Made by a program: the position numbers and the translations under genes
Notes under the pieces: model-generated
The model's input: only the letters and a program-made list of their open reading frames with translations
Database searches by the model: none
Told to the model about the DNA's origin: nothing
Source of the DNA: Panorpa germanica
Taxonomy: Eukaryota > Arthropoda > Insecta > Mecoptera > Panorpidae
Assembly (NCBI GenBank): GCA_963678705.1
Contig: OY783209.1
Location: 11,780,001-11,844,000, forward strand
DNA length: 64,000 nucleotides
Direction: 5' to 3'
Shown: piece after piece, positions 37,321 to 49,233 of the stretch
Layout: each line of letters starts with the position of its first letter
Position numbering within the stretch: the first letter of the stretch is position 1

Positions 37321-37679
37321 TACCTACTTACAATGCTACCGCTTTACTTAATTTCTTTAAGTGCTCTTAAGCGTAGAAGTTAGGGCTCATGGGAATGTTA
37401 CTTTTTAACAATATTCTGTAAAACATATATAAGACTCGAGTTCAATTATGTCTTTAGTTTTATTAGGGATTGTAAATTTTAAACAAACTTATGTGTTGCT
37501 TCTGAAATTTGAAGTTTATTTTGTTAATTTACAAACATATTTTAATAATTACATTGTTCAACTTAAATCATAATTTAAATTTGAAGAAACGACATTTAAA
37601 GTTTATTTACTATAAATTGTCAATTCCTTTTAATATCATTTTAATATAACCTGACAATATATACACTTAAATAAGTAAC

Positions 37680-37812
37680 TGAATAAAAATATGGGTTCGC
37701 TCCACTCCAGATATCAACTGTGTTGGCCTTTATTTCTACAGTGATATCTAATGTATTAATGAGTATAGGTTTTCACTGTTTTATCGACAGACTAACTAAA
37801 GAAATATAATTT
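37680..37812 (-). repeat. Internal fragment of family I
   Basis: CTCCACTCCAGATATCAACT through CACTGTTTTATCGACAGAC is the inverse of 6535-6655 inside family I copy 1; no termini present. Confidence 0.6.
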
Positions 37813-37884
37813 TTTTATACATATATAAAAATTATTCATCATACTTTCTCGTAATTGAATGAGGTTTTTACGTATCTTTTAAAC

Positions 37885-37990
37885 TCGATACCTGTAAATA
37901 GGCCTCGCTTTCAATCTAGCATACGATATTAACTATATATTACACTATTTATTCTCAAAATTTCACCTTTACTAAAATGACGTGGGTTCT
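37885..37990. repeat. Family K repeat, copy 2
   Basis: GGCCTCGCTTTCAATCTAGC to TTTACTAAAATGACGTGG, diverged partner of 4695 and 61495. Confidence 0.5.
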
Positions 37991-38994
37991 TGAATCTTAC
38001 GCTATAATAACTAAAATACTTTTTTACTTTTAGTTTACAACCGAATCCAATAGGCAAGGACACTAAATATCTTAACGCAGTAATGAATATATTACATGCG
38101 CATGACCTTGTTGCTCTAATATTTTTATAACATTTAAGAACGTATTATCTAATGCATCCTTCGAAACAAGTCGTTAAATTTATTTTCGTTTGCAAAGTTA
38201 AAGTCAACAGAGATGAATTCGTTTCTAAGTTCTAAGTTTATTTTGAATTTGTTCGTTTATATATTATATAATAGTATTTATTAGGGGTCATACATAAATT
38301 GCGTCACACAAATTCCTCTTCCCCCCTCCCGGCCTAGTCACATTTTTTATAATATTAATTATAAAAAAATTATTTTTCGTTTTAACCTTTTTTATATATT
38401 TTATACATGTGACGTCATAACGATTCTTACCACTTCATTTTGTCATAATTTCTGGACCCCCTGACGTAATTTACGGATGGCCCTTTGTAAAATTTAGTAT
38501 AAATCTTTCATCATTTACATTATCCTGAAATTTCAAGTTATATTATTTGAAGAAACTTTTGTAGGAGTATAAAAGAGACCACATGTGTTCGAACTCGAGC
38601 GATTAAATATCTGAACGCTGAACAGAGATTCGGTTGGGTGCTCGCCTCCATTGGCCCATTTCGAAGTCCATTTCTAACAAAACGATTGCATAAATATGTA
38701 TATGTATATACTATAGTATGTTAATAGCTCTCTTGTAAACTTGTAATATCCGCAATAATCCTAAAATAACCTATTTTGTAATTTAATTCGGAGTATGATC
38801 CTCTTACAGTGCTATCGTATTCAATTCTTGTTTTTATATATTTAATAGGAGTAAATGAGGTTAATGATACAATCGGTAATCACTGATGGTCTTATTCGAT
38901 TGAAAAATGTTATTTATATTTAAAACCGCGTGGATTGATCTTCGACTCCCGCATATCTGTTAATGTGGTTTAAATTATGAGAGATTACGTCGCG
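37991..38994. other. No recognised gene
   Basis: AT-rich. 38290-38340 holds CATAAATTGCGTCACACAAA, similar to ATAAATTACGTCACACAAG near 15590, a shared short block of unknown origin. Confidence 0.4.
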
Positions 38995-39401
38995 TGACTC
39001 ATGCTTAAGAGAAGTCCTAAAAAATTACAATTTTCTGTGTGAGAGGTACAAAATAAACCTTAGAATTAGCTTGTAGCAAGCTAGAAAGTTTAAAACTGTA
39101 CTGCAAGACAATTTTCTATGTGAGGTAGATAACGAAACTTTGGATTTACTTCCCAGTAAACTTTTTGGAGTCACTTTGACATCATATTGAAGATGCGTCA
39201 TGATTTTTTTGTCATAAAAGAGTTCATTTATAGTTCAGTTTCTCACATTTTTTCATATAAAATGTCGGCTACAAATAGCGAAATTACTCCACCTGTCGGA
39301 ATACAAATGAAGATAAAGTTGATGCGAACTATAATTGAATTGAAATAGTGATAGAAACGTCACAAAATAGGGCACTTCACCAAATTTTTCACTGGGTTCT
39401 A

Positions 39402-39665
39402 GCAAGCAAAAAATTTAAAACTGTACTGCAAGATAATTTTCTATATGAGGTAGAAAAGAAACCTTCGAATTACCTTGAAGCAAGCTAGAAAATTTAAAAC
39501 TGTACTGCAAGACAATTTTCTATATAATTTAGAAAACGAATTTTCGGATTTACTTATAGCAAGCTAGAAAATTTAAAAATGTACTGAAAGACAATTTTCG
39601 ATATGAGGTAGAAAAGGAACCTTCGAATTGACTTGTAGCAAGATAGAAAATTTAGAAAGCTAGAA
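39402..39665 (+). repeat. About 78-bp tandem repeat
   Basis: Three full units and one partial unit of AAGCTAGAAAATTTAAAACT..GTACTGCAAGACAATTTTCTA..ATGAGGTAGAAAAGGAACC. Unit starts fall near 39402, 39481, 39558 and 39636. Diverged single units lie at about 38996-39075 and 39075-39155. Confidence 0.8.
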
Positions 39666-39904
39666 ATTTCCTAAATCCTAAATCAGTCATTTGATTTTGA
39701 ATGGGGTTGCGAACTCATTTCTTGGGGGTCGTTTCTTTCATTTTTGATGTTAATGTATATATTGGCGTTTTTATTTATTTAAACATCCAAAACACTTGAC
39801 GGAAATTTAGCTAGGTAAAATAATAGTATCAGTTTTTTCGTTTGTGTTACTTCTGCGTATGACGCCAGCAATCGAAATAATTTTTCTTTCTTCACATAAT
39901 GTAA

Positions 39905-40150
39905 AACTTGATGCATGACTCAGTCGTTGACGGATTGGCGTATCACACACACACACACATTCGTATGCATCTCTGTTGAAGAAAAGAGATGACAAATCGT
40001 TGGACAGATTTAATTTCTATAACTTTAAATTTAATGACTTTTTTAATTGTTAATATTTCTTATAATATTGGATATTTAAGGTCTAGATAGCCAAATTTAT
40101 TAATATATAGTACAGTTTTATAGAAATTAAGACATGGTTCACAATCCCAT
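39905..40150 (+). repeat. Family B repeat, copy 3
   Basis: Contains a (CA)n tract at 39944-39958 and ATGCATCTCTGTTG, and ends ACATGGTTCACAATCCCAT. It shares TATAGAAATTAAG with family A. Confidence 0.55.
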
Positions 40151-41259
40151 TGCTGCTCTACCTTCTATAATCTTTGTATTTTATGCCAGCAGTTCACTCT
40201 CGCCGAGACATGAGAAATCGCCTCGTGTTGGCCTACCTCGGTTGATGAGAGGTCTTTTAACACAAGTCAAAGGAAACAAGAGGTGAAACCAATAGCTATG
40301 TTCATTCTCGCCACATCGACAAATGTCTCGCCGAGAGTGGACTGCCGGCATTAGTAAATACAGTTTGCCACTCTTGCACCGATTTTCTCCAAATAACTTA
40401 ACATAATTCCACCGACCATATGATCGTACCCGTTAAGGACATGCGCACTTATCCTCTTGTATAATTATTCAGTTGATCTCTTGTCTGCTCATCGATTCAG
40501 TCTGCGTGCAGTACAGTGCACGGTGCAGTGCAACGATGCATCTATGCATCCTATAAGTGCAGAGCTTCTTCTTTGTTTTAACCTTTTTGAAACTTTATTC
40601 TAGTCTAGTACACGTTATGCGGTTCATGCCCGACGGGTAATTAATCGGATCTGCTCGTCCTGTGTGGGATAAATAATTGCTTAATATAATAATAATCTCT
40701 ATTGTAATCAACTACTATCAACTAAAATGAATATTATGTTTTTTAATAAATATTCCGTTTTTGTTTTCGTGTTTCAGAATTGAAAATCGGTTGAAACCGT
40801 TTTTCTTTTTCTTAATGAGTAAGCATATATTTACGAATGTAGTTCAAATTAATTATTTTTAAATTACTATTTTATATCATAGCTTTTACAATAAAAAAAA
40901 ACTATTTTGGTGAATTCACATGTTTAGTGCTTTGTATATAAATGTGGAATGATAATTACTAATTAGTTAGTTATAAGTTTTAATATTATTATAATTATGG
41001 TTTAGTTTAGTGAACTACTTTAACCGTAATTAGAAATACCATGGTTTATGAAGGTCAGACTAAAATAGACCATGTCTACGCATATCGATTGAATTTATTT
41101 GGGTAATGAAAATTGTTTAGGATAAGGTTTTATGTGGAATCGGGATTAGAGATTGATTTTAAGTAGAAAGAATTTCCAATAGAGTGTAATTACATAGCGT
41201 CTCTGAATTGCTCTCTTTTTGTAAGTTTGCCTATTAGAAAGTACAGATGTTTTGTAGCT
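40151..41259. other. No recognised gene
   Basis: 40190-40350 has an inverted pair TCTCGCCGAGA..., with CTCTCGCCGAGACATGAGA at the left and ATGTCTCGCCGAGAGTGGAC at the right, in a GC-richer patch, possibly an uncharacterised short inverted-repeat element of about 170 bp. No gene. Confidence 0.45.
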
Positions 41260-41267
41260 ATTATAAT

Positions 41268-41722
41268 CTTAGAGCATATATATATATGGACAGAGAATGC
41301 TGGACCTGAAAATTTGTCCGAAATGTGTGCGAGAGAGAAAGGTATATGTTCCTATTTTTTCTTTATGCGCATGCGTCGAAAGTGACAGTTGTCAAGTCAG
41401 AGCTGTCTAAATATAATACGTGACAGTTGTTAAAAATGATATTATATTGATAAACTATATATGAATATAAATATAACTAAAAACGTGAGTTCTGTCCACT
41501 CCAAATATCAACTGTGTTGGCCGTTATCTCTACAGTAGCATCTATGGTGTTATATCTTAATAGAATATTAATATTTATTATATCTAGACAGCTGTCACTT
41601 TCGACGCATTCGCATAGAGAACAAATAGGAACATATACCTTTCTCTCTCGCACACATTTTGGATACACTTTTAATCTATAGGAAGTGTAGGCTATTCACA
41701 CTCCATATATACATGCTCTAAG
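41268..41722. mobile_element. Family I hAT-like MITE, copy 2, with 8-bp TSD
   Basis: Ends CTTAGAGCATATATATATGG and ATATACATGCTCTAAG. Flanks ATTATAAT are identical at 41260-41267 and 41723-41730 (this octamer is its own inverse). It contains GTGTGCGAGAGAGAAAGG and the inverse near the other end. Confidence 0.85.
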
Positions 41723-42118
41723 ATTATAATATACAATTTAAAGTTTTTTTTTTTATTCTTAAAAATTTAAAGTTTACAGCTCTCCTTTATAATATAATTT
41801 CTTTGTTTTGCATTTTTAATGTTGTTGTTTTTAAAACATACTAATTTTCGCTTAAGTAAAATATTACATTAATGTAAGGTGAAAATAAGACGATGGTTTT
41901 CGGATAAATAGATTCTAATAAGCTTCTAATGGCGTTTATCTCATTTCTAGCTTTTTCTCATTCCTTTGTAACTGCAAGTCAGCGGAGAATTGGGTTTTCT
42001 CTTTTTTTAAAGAGCCGTAATTATTAAACTACGTCATTTTTAGAAAATGAATCTACCTGAATCAAATTTGAAAAAAATTGAAGAGGTTAAGGTTAAAAGA
42101 CGAGAAATATTATTTCTC

Positions 42119-42426
42119 TTAAAATACCGAGGCCATAACCTTTCCAGCCGATTGTTGTGCTTTCGGGCGCTTTGGACGAGGTTCACCAGTTGCTGTCCAC
42201 TCAGATGACGATCGTTTTGATTCCGGAGTGAAGTGATGGATCCATGTTTCATCCATTGTCACATATCGACGCAAAAATTCCGGTTTGTTACGTTTAAACA
42301 TGGCCAAACACTGCTCAGAATCATCAATACGTTCTCGTTTTTGGTCAACAGTAAGCAAACGCGGCACCCACTTTGAACAGAGCTTTCTCATAGTCAAATG
42401 CTCATGCAATATAAAGCCAACACGCT
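42119..42426 (-). pseudogene. Mariner transposase core fragment
   Basis: Minus-strand frame VGFILHEHLTMRKLCSKWVP, then YVTMDETWIHHFTPESKRSS with the first catalytic Asp of the DDE triad, and up to AQQSAGKVMASVF. The frame is open for about 100 residues. A stop lies just upstream and the sequence ends before the second Asp, so only the central part of a roughly 345-residue transposase is left. No inverted terminus is visible on either side. It is a different copy, not a continuation of the relic at 9987. Confidence 0.9.
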
Positions 42427-42780
42427 ATATGTAATTGCATATAAACACTGAATAGAGACGAAGTTTTCAATCGAAAGGCTCCTTAAATACGTGATTTGCA
42501 TCTTTCGCGTTTGGAACACCTTTTCCAGAATCTTCTATTTCTTCCATGCGACTACAAGTATATGTATCATTCCCTCCATGTCTTGTTCCTTCATCCATGT
42601 GTGATGCGATGCTCCGACTACGAGAGCTTTTGGAATCTATCGATTAGATTTCGCAAGGCCATTGCCAACCTTGTTCTGAAACTCCACCAGTCCTAGCTCT
42701 TAGCGAAGCGTAATGCTATACACGCTAGTAGCTAGCATGAAATCATGCTACTCTCGAAACAAAAATCCTAGCATGTGTAA

Positions 42781-43268
42781 TGCCTAGTACAGATTGGTGC
42801 GACATAAATATGCAACATCCAACATTTATATATTTTCATTCGTAAGTTGACATTATTTAGACATAAGTGTACTTTTAACGTACAGACTAGCGCGACATAA
42901 ACATACGACACTAGGTAGTATTTTTATGAAGCAAAAAGGTTTTAAAAGCTAAGTCGGAACATCTAAAGAAATTACGGTTGAATGTGATCTCGAACAAAAG
43001 GGTCGAGTACCTACTCAGTCTTCAGTATAATCTCAGTGTACACTGACGTTTTTTTAGTTGTGTTTAGTAAATAAATAAAAATTATCGAAAATGGTGTTTA
43101 AATGGACAAATGAAATAGACCTGAACAATAGACCAATAAATATATTTTTTTCTAAACCAGTTTTCGACGTATTAAGTTGCATGCCACACTGGTGTGGACG
43201 TGTTGTACAACTTCTTACAACAAATTTTGGATGTCGCATGTTTAAGTCGCACGTATGTGTACCATACT
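42781..43268. mobile_element. Family C MITE, copy 2
   Basis: Left end TGCCTAGTACAGATTGGTGC, right end GTGTACCATACT, flanked by TAA at 42778-42780 and 43269-43271. A 61-codon frame at 43091 starts MVFKWTNEID, loosely like the start of insect MADF-domain proteins, which accompany some Harbinger elements. That link is weak. Confidence 0.82.
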
Positions 43269-43271
43269 TAA

Positions 43272-44100
43272 GGTAATATCCATGTTTTGTGTTTTGCGGG
43301 ACAGGACTAATATGGGGAAACATATTTAGTATTACATTTCAAGAAAGAAGGACGTTGTGTTGTAATAGCAAACTATAAAGGGCACCTAATATGCACCAGC
43401 ACTGATTAATAACGATACTTAACATTTTTTAAGGTTAGGATAAGCACGTAAATGCATACGTATACACATAAATAACTTTTTTAACTAAGACCAGAAGCGG
43501 TATTAACATTTCTAAACTATATGCAAACGATTTCTAATAAGTAAGCAGTTTATTTTGTTTAATGTAAGTGCAATTAGATCGTAATCTTAATATGTACTCA
43601 TATATTAAATAACGTAACTGCAAGTTACAAAAAAAAAAATCCACTAGGTGGGCGATCGCTATACGACCACGAGCGAACTAGCAGAGTTGCTAGTTGAGGT
43701 TTGACTGTTGCAATTTCTAGCCAAGCCTTGGATACAATAAGACAAGACAAGACAAGATTATTATGCAATAACAATGCAATAACCTGGAATGTAAAACAAT
43801 CAATATTCTGTTGAACTTTGCTTCGAAAACTTTCAGAAATGTTTTATAAAATGTACTGATACTATACTGATTGCAGTATATTTTAAATATGTATAACAGA
43901 AGTATATTGAAATAGGTAAATACATATTTACTGATAACAAAATGCAACAAAGGCGCATTCACGCTACAGATTAATTGTGTTAGCGATACGCGTTCTATAA
44001 CTCTCACTACACTGTGGACTTTATTCTAACATAAACAATCTCTGGATGAATGGTAATATGACGCCATGCATTGCTGAGAACTAGAGGGTCTGGCTTTCGC
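43272..44100. other. No recognised gene
   Basis: A pentamer GACAA repeat at 43741-43756. 44015-44040 resembles a piece of repeat L (CTAACATAAACAATCTCTGG). Confidence 0.4.
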
Positions 44101-44162
44101 ACAATTTTGGCCAAACGTATACGCGCTACTACACTTTACCTATCCGAACCCTGTAAATGTAA

Positions 44163-44478
44163 GGCCTGTCGCAGTATGGGACCATATTTAAACGACGGCG
44201 AATTCGGACGTAAATCGGCGGATTGGATGAGCGTCCAGAACTCTCAAAACAAAACGACTCCTGTGTTCTTTGCATGTTTTGTGTCACAATACATACATAC
44301 CACGTTCATACTACGTAAACTGGTGTACTGTAAGGTGTATTGGAGATGTTTTGCACTAATTTATCATGAGAGCAAACTTATACTTTAATTTTTATCGATA
44401 CACCACTGATCCCTTTCAGTCTAAGATTTAGGTCCGAATTCGCCGTCGCTTAAATACGCTTGCAGTCTGCGACAGGCC
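44163..44478. mobile_element. Family R MITE, copy 1
   Basis: Ends GGCCTGTCGCAG and CTGCGACAGGCC, bounded by TAA (44160-44162) and TTA (44479-44481). Inner arms share GGCGAATTCGGAC with its inverse. It interrupts a sequence (44070-44162) whose counterpart at 60900-60965 continues differently. Confidence 0.7.
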
Positions 44479-44481
44479 TTA

Positions 44482-46183
44482 AATACAGTAATAAATATAC
44501 AGTAATAAATAGCAGTGCATCAATATTATAATCGACTTATAATTTGTATTTAGTATTGGATACAATTGAATTAGGCAAGAAATTTAAAAGAAAAATCATA
44601 TAGGACAAGAAGTACAAAATTTCTCAGAATATTCGCAGTCTAAAGACCTCCAATATCTTTAATACGGCATCGCTAATATGATTATTACCTAGTATACTAA
44701 ACAAGTATAGTGCCTGATTTACCTACCAGGAAGTCCTGTGCACTATACATGAAACAAGCACCTTAAATGACCCTTTTTTTTTGATTTTAGGACAAATTAT
44801 ATTATTATATAGTCATTAATTACATTAACATTCATTTATTAATAATCAAATGCAATTGTATATGTAGCTAGCCAATTATTTTAACAAATCTGTAATCTTC
44901 AAGTGTTCCGTATCGAAATCTGAACTCGAAGTTCTGTGTGTCCAAGAATCCTCGAAGTGCGAAGTCGCATACACCCGTGCAAGTGCAGACGCTCTGCATA
45001 ATGTCATCACTAACCTGCCTGAGGTTCCGTTATTATTCATACTCGTATTTGATAGAAATTGATTATTAACCTTTAAGTAGTAATGTGGGAGTCTCACAAG
45101 CACCGCGTAGACTTTTTTTAAACCTTATTTTGTCATTTCAAGTAATATACACTCGCCAAAAAGGTCCAAATAAATGTTAATTTTGCATAAGTTTTGTTTT
45201 CTATTCTTTTTGATCCTAGATAGTGTTGCAACCTATTAATAATTAATTAACTATTAATAATTAGTACTTATCATACTCACCGTCAGTGAAACGGCACATC
45301 ACCATCAATGATCCACCACCATCATCTATCTTAACCACGTTAGTACTCAAAGGTTAATAAATGATAGTTATATAATTATTGACTTATAATTGAGAGAATC
45401 GTAATAGTGCCAAATATCGCTAACACCAGTCGTAATTATTTTATTTGGTACCGCTTTTTGCTGCATGGGCTCGCACCTTTTGTAAAATCCGCCTCTGGAT
45501 AGGAACTAGAGAATTAGGAAGTGTCAATGTCAGTGAGCAATCCGTGCTTACTAGTCAGTAGTCAGTAGTCAGCAGTGCTTAGTAGGTAATCAGATTATAA
45601 AATATTATATAAACATAACATCGTGTTATGACACACATACAGAGACAAACACACACACACACACATACGCTCACTAATGATGAAGTTAATCTCTTGTCAG
45701 ATACATTGAAGATAACATGAAGAATAATAGGTCTTAACGTTTATGTAAATGTATTAGTATATGGTAATACCAAGGGCGTCTCGAAAGTTATATTTACAGG
45801 GCACCTGAAAACGATAATATTTAGCTTAACCTTATTTCATTTATTTATGAGTTAATTTCACTTCGTGTTTGTCTTCGTCTTCGTCTTCGTCTTCGTCTTC
45901 GTCTTCGTCTTCGTATTTATTCGCATTGTCTCGCTGCTCGCTGCTCTGAAGGGCTCGGCCCTCGATGCTTCGCGGGCCGGTACCCAATGTACGACACGTT
46001 TTTTAAGTTAAATATTAAACTCTCATTTGTGTAAATTGTAAAGAAACTATCGGCCATGAGCCACATATTAGATCGGCTGAGTAGGTCATCCATCCACTTC
46101 TATAATATGTTCAGAGCTCTCCCATAGTTCTCGCTGTCAATGAATTTGTACGGTGAAGCATAGACTTGCGCGGATATTTGAAA
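44482..46183. other. No recognised gene; microsatellites and a hAT-like end
   Basis: 45480-45496 reads TGTAAAATCCGCCTCTG, a hAT-like right terminus without a partner. 45649-45664 is (CA)n; 45871-45914 is about seven GTCTTC hexamers. Minus-strand frames in 44876-45103 are unrecognised. Confidence 0.5.
45871..45914 (+). repeat. (GTCTTC)n microsatellite
   Basis: About 7 near-perfect hexamer units. Confidence 0.9.
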
Positions 46184-46517
46184 ATGGGCTTGTGTCCTCA
46201 TTTTTTAGTGGTCGATTTTTCTATTGATGGTTGAAATTGATGTTAATAAATGTCTATTGGCGTGTCTATTTTATTAAATATCTAAATGTTGACGGAGATG
46301 TAGCAATTAAAAATGTGAATTGTAGTTTTAGCGCTAGAAATGGTCGGCCATTTGTATGACGTGAAATGCATTTTAACGTCAGTTATTTGTTGATTAGGTC
46401 AGTGCTGTGGTAATGTTTTGTAGCTATTGGTAGTCGAAATAATCAAGTCAAGTCAAAGAATAATAAGTTTTTATTTTATTTAACCCTGTTTCGGCAGACA
46501 TAATATTGAAATTTGAT
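46184..46517 (-). mobile_element. Family A element, copy 6, truncated
   Basis: Begins ATGGGCTTGTGTCCTCATTT and stops at TAATATTGAAATTTGATT, keeping about half of the element. Confidence 0.75.
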
Positions 46518-46912
46518 TTAAAAATTCTCTACTCCAAATCTGGCGAACCTAATTTATTTCGACATAAAATATTTTGTAATATGGTAATATGAACAGCCTT
46601 TAACGGCCCTTAAAAATATATTCTAAGAATAAACTATTCTCTTTGTTGTTTTAGAAATAAGTTCTTAAATAAAAAACAGGTACAGTTATAGATTCATAAA
46701 CCGAAACCCTAGGAGGCGTACAGGCGTCGAGCGTAGCTCATTCCAGTTTTGTATGTATCTCAAGATGGGACCTAGTTACAATACAATCTAGTTCCTGGTT
46801 TCTAGGCATCTAGTGCATCACATCGCATCGCTATGATAGTGTATTATGTTTTTATGGTCTTCGTTAAGGCTCGAAGCGAACATGAACCTCACCGTATGCT
46901 ATGGGTACACAC

Positions 46913-46939
46913 TGCTCTGCTCTGCTCTGCTCTGCTCTG
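46913..46939 (+). repeat. (CTCTG)n microsatellite
   Basis: Five CTCTG units inside an otherwise unassigned stretch (46518-47055) that has no gene signal. Confidence 0.85.
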
Positions 46940-47063
46940 GCTGTAAAAATGCTATAAAGAATTTTGTTGAAATATTAACACTGGAATTTACATTGTTGCT
47001 AGTGCAAGTTTGTTGCAAATATCAACGTTTGTTAAACCGTGAGTAGAGTATTTGTCTGGTGAC

Positions 47064-47772
47064 CAGAGATGTGCGTTTTTCAAATACATACACTCAAAAA
47101 GCAAATACAAAATAGTAAATACCTATTTTCTATTTTGTATTTAAATACCTTTGAAGAGTATAGAATTTTATATTTTATTTGAAAACTTTTTTATTGGAAA
47201 ATACAAATTACTTTTTTCATTTTTGTTTCTTCATAGTGTTAATCAGTAAACATTATTTTTTGAATATAAACTTAAAACCCCACAAACATTAGCATCATCT
47301 ATGATCTAAAAGTATCTACACAATTGTCTTAGAATTCTAATTTAAAATGATAGATGTGCCTATTATTTTATTATCCTTCCTGTTACCCCCACCATAAGAT
47401 ATCTGATTTTCGTTTATCTAAATTAGTTTATCATATTTTTAGAAATACATAAAGAAATTATTTTTAAAATACAACACCTGTTTGCCAAGTTCTGCCCTAG
47501 TAGAACGTCTCTTTTCGTTCTGTGGAATGATAATGAGACCTCATCGACGAAAAATGAAAGATAAATTTTTTGAACAAATAGTGGTATTAAAATCCATGAC
47601 ATAAATAAAATATGTATTTTATGTAAATTCCCATAATTATTAAAAAAAATAACATTTATATTAGTAACATAAAGAATATTCTATTTTCTCAAAAGTATTT
47701 GAAATAGGAACATAACGAGGTGTTTGCATTTTGTATTTAAATGCTTTTGAAAAGTATTTGTGCACATCGCTG
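47064..47772 (+). mobile_element. hAT element with residual transposase end
   Basis: Left end CAGAGATGTGCG, right end GTGCACATCGCTG. The octamer CTGGTGAC occurs just left (47056-47063) and at 47770-47777. If CTG is taken as the terminus, the shared flank shrinks to GTGAC, so the exact edge is ambiguous. The interior keeps a hAT C-terminal coding piece (47458-47604), so this is a deletion derivative of an autonomous element. Confidence 0.8.
47458..47604 (+). pseudogene. hAT transposase C-terminal dimerisation segment
   Basis: Reads [20 protein letters not shown], then [20 protein letters not shown] and IVVLKSMT, stop. The LPSSA..VERLFS..G.I..P.R....D..FE..V.LK pattern is the hallmark of the hAT C-terminal dimerisation region. 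The upstream catalytic domain is gone. The stop at 47602-47604 is probably the native one. Confidence 0.88.
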
Positions 47773-47777
47773 GTGAC

Positions 47778-48348
47778 AATATGTATATTTACTAATATTG
47801 ACAGTGGTGGTCAACAATATCAACGCACGAATTCAGATCATGGCAAACCCCAAATTTAAAAGCAAATAATTGATTTATTCACTGGGTTAACTTGATAAAT
47901 AAAGTTACTGGCACAACTTTCTCCTCGACTTCACTCACAAAATCAAAAACCTTCGAACACGGCTTCTCCAGCGTTGTTGTCGTTGTCGTCGTTGTTGTCG
48001 TTGTTGCTTGTTCTGGAACTAGTTGATTACTCTTTTGATAACAGTCGATCGCTTTAGAATATATTAACTAAACTTTGAAATGCAGCCTGACCTACGCAAC
48101 ATTGCGTTACTTTTAAAGTTAAATATTTCCTTGTCACCTTGCCATTAAGTGTTTTATTTTAAAACCTTCAAAACCTTCAGACTGCAATGCTGTTTTTTTT
48201 ATTGTAACTTTGGAAATACATTGAATTTGTCAGGTAAATTATAAACAAACATAAAAATAGAAAATTTAGTTTTGTTTAGGTTGTGTGCCCTGCAAAGACA
48301 GTTACATGCATTCAGTGTTTATTTAATATAAACAAGTTTAATATAATG
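47778..48348. other. No recognised gene
   Basis: 47976-48014 is a degenerate GTTGTC/GTTGTT tract; otherwise AT-rich and unassigned. Confidence 0.45.
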
Positions 48349-48351
48349 TTA

Positions 48352-49230
48352 TGTATGGTACAGACTGGTGCTACATGAACATGCGACATCCAACATTTAT
48401 GAATTTTCATTCATACGTTGTCATTATTTAGACATGAGTGTACTAAATGTGTTGTACTTTTAACGTACAGACTAGTGCAACTTACTTATGCTATTTTTAA
48501 AAATTCCAGTAAACATTTGGTGAAATAGAATGGCTAGGTAAAGTTCTAGTCACTCGTACATTTCAATTCTAACGATTTATAAGTTGGAGCAACACACAGA
48601 AAATCAATTTTAGTTCAAATTGATTCCCTACCTGTCACAGGAGTCGCTCTTATTCAACAGTGAGCAGTCGTTGCGCCGTCTGTAGCTCATAAAAGAGACA
48701 TTCCCTATGAACGACTGAATAGAAAACAAACGCGTTCATGACAAACAACTCATGAAAAGTAATAGAAATGAAATAGAATTTACTCCAAAATGTTTACTGA
48801 GATTTTTATGAAACAAAAATGTTTCAATTCTAAATCGGAACATCTAAAGGGATTACGGTTTTGAATGTGATCTCGAACATAAGGGTCTACTCAATCTCCA
48901 GTATAATCTTAGTGTACGTTGACGTTTTTTTTCAGTTGTGTTTAGTAAATAAATAAAAATAATTGATAATTGAAACTGTGTTTAACAAGGGTAATCACGC
49001 GTTAGTAGAGACCTTTTTAAATAACTTAGTTTTATTACTTTTCTTTTGCAAATAGTTTTTTTTTGTAAAGCAGGTTGAAGGAATTCGTTTGAAATATGAA
49101 AGCTTCCGACGTATTAAGTTGGATGTCGCACTAGTGTGGACCTGTTGTACAACTTCTTACAACAAAGTGTGGACGTGTTGTACAACTTCTTACAACAAAT
49201 GTTGGATGTCGCATGTATGTGTACCATACT
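48352..49230. mobile_element. Family C MITE, copy 3
   Basis: Left end TGTATGGTACAGACTGGTGC, right end GTGTACCATACT. TTA is at 48349-48351 and TTT at 49231-49233 (one mismatch). Near the right end GTGTGGACGTGTTGTACAAC is tandemly doubled (49134-49197), which also creates the 95-residue frame there. Confidence 0.75.
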
Positions 49231-49233
49231 TTT

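Noticed and set aside
39402-39665. Possible CRISPR array
   Set aside because: The units are about 78-bp direct repeats without unique spacers of constant length, in animal DNA.
42040-42252. Second minus-strand frame overlapping the mariner fragment
   Set aside because: It is a shadow of the real transposase frame, which has the catalytic MDETW motif.
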